DNA from: Peptococcaceae bacterium
GTDB taxonomy: Bacteria > Bacillota > Desulfitobacteriia > Desulfitobacteriales > Syntrophobotulaceae
Assembly: GCA_012517475.1 (NCBI GenBank)
Contig: JAAYUV010000053.1
Span: 28,049-92,048 of the forward strand
Reading direction: 5' to 3'
DNA length: 64,000 nt
Both the position numbers and the translations under genes were made by a program. The notes beneath the pieces were generated by a model that was not told the DNA's origin, made no database searches, and saw only the letters and a list, made by a program, of their open reading frames with translations. Positions 62,738 to 64,000 of this stretch are shown here, piece after piece (within the stretch, counting starts at the first letter, position 1; each line of letters starts with the position of its first letter).

Positions 62738-62820
62738 TTTCAAGTCTCCTTTCCGCGAGACCAAATTTCTTCCATATTAGCATTTTTTTTAAGTATTGTT
62801 AAGGAAATTGGAATTTAGTT

Positions 62821-62857
62821 ACTGTCTGTCCAATATTACACTGTCTGTCCAATATTA
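62821..62857. repeat. 19-bp tandem direct repeat upstream of NlpC/P60 gene
   Basis: ACTGTCTGTCCAATATTA occurs at 62821-62838 and again at 62840-62857. It lies about 95 bases before the start codon of the NlpC/P60 gene. A candidate -10, TATACT, follows at 62886-62891. The repeat could bind a regulator; none is known. Confidence 0.5.
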
Positions 62858-62950
62858 ATATAAGGAAAAAGTGCACATCCTCACTTATACTAGAGACATC
62901 TTCATTTTTTAATGAGATTGTCAGTTGTTTTTACATTTCTGTGAAAGGAT

Positions 62951-63682
62951 GTGCAGCTTATCAAGTGGTATTATAACGCTTTAATCCCGTTCATGCTTGT
63001 TCTTACTTTATTGGCTGGTGTTACAAATCCCCAGTCGGGCTATCGTGAACATGCAGCCACGGTTCAGGCGGAAAACCTTATTTCATCGAATTCCGCACAA
63101 AACATGGACGATAACAAACCGGATCAAACAATTGAAACTCCCGCACAGCCCCAACAGGAGAAACCGCAAGCAATTCAAACTGCACAAGCAAAATCAACTC
63201 AAGCAAAAGCAGTTACGGCATCTGCAAAAAGAGTCTCCCCTACACCCGCTCCTTCCCGCAGTCAAACTTCCGGAACAACAGCCCCTGCCGTAAGTACTTC
63301 CAGCATTACGACATCGAGCAAAGCGCTTGCCATTGTAAGCACAGCCAAACAGTATCTCGGGGTAAGATATGTATGGGGAGGAACTACTCCTTCCGGATTT
63401 GATTGTTCTGGTTTTACCAAATACGTCTTTGCCAAAAACGGGATTACACTCCCGCGTATCTCCAGGGACCAATACAATGTTGGTAAATCCGTCGCTTTTA
63501 ACAATCTCCAGCCGGCAGATCTTGTCTTTTTTTCCATGGATGGCGATAGAATTACCGACCATGTAGGAATATATATCGGAAACGGTCAATTCATCCAGGC
63601 CTCTTCTTCCAACGGCGTAATGATCAGCAGCATGAGTTCTTATTGGAAATCCAGGTACCTTGGTGCCAAGAGGGTACTTTAA
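62951..63682 (+). CDS. Secreted NlpC/P60 peptidoglycan endopeptidase
   Basis: This 243-residue protein has an N-terminal signal segment (ALIPFMLVLTLLAGV). A low-complexity Gln/Ala/Thr/Pro linker spans residues 50-115. The NlpC/P60 domain has YVWGGTTPSGFDCSGFTKYVF (catalytic Cys), DHVGIYIGNGQFIQASS (catalytic His) and the late GAKRV. It cuts gamma-D-Glu-DAP bonds in the stem peptide. The start is GTG, with AAAGGA close before it, so spacing is short; ATG at 62993 would remove most of the signal peptide. Confidence 0.87.
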   Translation: MQLIKWYYNALIPFMLVLTLLAGVTNPQSGYREHAATVQAENLISSNSAQNMDDNKPDQTIETPAQPQQEKPQAIQTAQAKSTQAKAVTASAKRVSPTPAPSRSQTSGTTAPAVSTSSITTSSKALAIVSTAKQYLGVRYVWGGTTPSGFDCSGFTKYVFAKNGITLPRISRDQYNVGKSVAFNNLQPADLVFFSMDGDRITDHVGIYIGNGQFIQASSSNGVMISSMSSYWKSRYLGAKRVL

Positions 63683-63738
63683 GATAAGAAAGTACTTTTA
63701 TGATAAGGTCACAAGTTCAGTTAAGATGTGCAAAAGAC

Positions 63739-64000
63739 AAGGGGCTGTTGCAAAACGACTAGTTTCCGTAATGTATAGACAGCGTCAAGCGAAGCACGAT
63801 AACGGCACAGGAGGCGCCTAATTTCAGCCATGCCACGGATGGCATAAATGGCTGATCGAAGCGCGGCTGTTTCGACGTCCATGGATGGACTGGGAAGAAA
63901 TGTCCAGTGGACATTTCTTCCGGTGCCATGGATGGCATTGAGCGGCTCGCCACGGATGCGTGAAGGCTAGTGGCCTTCACGATCTGCCGAGAGCGGCTAT
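63739..64000 (+). mobile_element. MITE-like element F of the A-N-GGA hairpin family, cut by window edge
   Basis: The left end AAGGGGCTGTTGCAAAACG resembles the ends of element A and the IS1182 remnant. The ATGTATAGACAGCG arm (63770-63783) pairs with AGCGGCTAT at the edge. The clamp is CGGC-TGTT (63864-63871) opposite ATCT-GCCG-AGAG (63982-63993). Hairpins are TCAGCCAT...ATGGCTGA enclosing ATGCCACGGATGGCAT, GTCCATGGATGGAC, a 14-bp stem GGAAGAAATGTCCA with its complement, TGCCATGGATGGCA and CGTGAAGGC...GCCTTCACG. No gene is seen here. Confidence 0.68.

Overview
The window looks like the chromosome of a spore-forming, low-to-mid GC Bacillota, most likely a clostridial Peptococcaceae-type organism related to Desulfitobacterium or Dehalobacter. 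The lineage is inferred from gene style only: three cell-wall-binding-repeat-2 (CWB2) proteins, SdpR/SdpI, FabT with FabK as enoyl reductase, a YjcZ-like 29-residue peptide, a DUF1540 protein and strong GGAGG ribosome binding sites. No rRNA, tRNA or CRISPR array was seen.

Layout. 1-2.2 kb: end of a VapBC toxin-antitoxin pair, a Uma2-type nuclease-fold protein and a DUF4143 ATPase. 2.4-5.5 kb: a CWB2/GH18 hydrolase, a decad-repeat coiled-coil protein and a frameshifted surface-protein relic. 6.0-22.0 kb: a surface polysaccharide locus, all on the minus strand, with a phosphosugar transferase, three GT4 glycosyltransferases, a Wzx-like flippase, two Wzy/ligase-family polytopic proteins, a WbpA/WbpB/WbpE/WbpD-like set expected to make a UDP-2,3-diacetamido-glucuronate, and a WbpM/PglF-like 4,6-dehydratase. 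22.1-23.2 kb: a REP-associated (RAYT) transposase flanked by inverted REP repeats. 23.2-26.8 kb: two paralogous lytic transglycosylase-CWB2 proteins. 27-30.3 kb: small membrane proteins and an sdpR-sdpI-DUF3784 operon with a perfect operator palindrome. 30.4-36.9 kb: galU, clpP (CtsR box), hsp20, an NDP-sugar pyrophosphorylase, a UgtP-like glucosyltransferase and a CapA lipoprotein. 37-38.8 kb: a PAS histidine kinase and the YjcZ-like peptide. 38.8-49.6 kb: a near-complete type II fatty acid synthesis operon, fabT-fabH-acpP-fabK-fabD-fabG-fabF-accB-fabZ-accC-accD-accA-birA. 49.8-64 kb: LysM, ABC ATPase, thioesterase, M15 peptidase, APC permease, GNATs, nitroreductase, LysE, QueG-like, CorA and NlpC/P60 genes, mixed with four decayed genes.

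The polysaccharide locus lies between CWB2 protein genes. CWB2 domains hold proteins to an anionic wall polymer, so the locus may build the ligand that retains the neighbouring hydrolases (inference).

The most unusual feature is a dispersed family of modular palindromic elements (about 5.65-5.95, 7.94-8.09, 15.9, 26.87, 52.6 and 63.7-64.0 kb). Four share a clamp, CGRC-TGTT ... ATCT-GYCG, whose stem bases covary between copies. All six carry exchangeable small hairpins with loops of the form A-N-GGA. Three have, or lie within, ends resembling IS1182-type termini. The loop motif resembles the CsrA/RsmA binding consensus; this is a hypothesis, not a demonstrated function.
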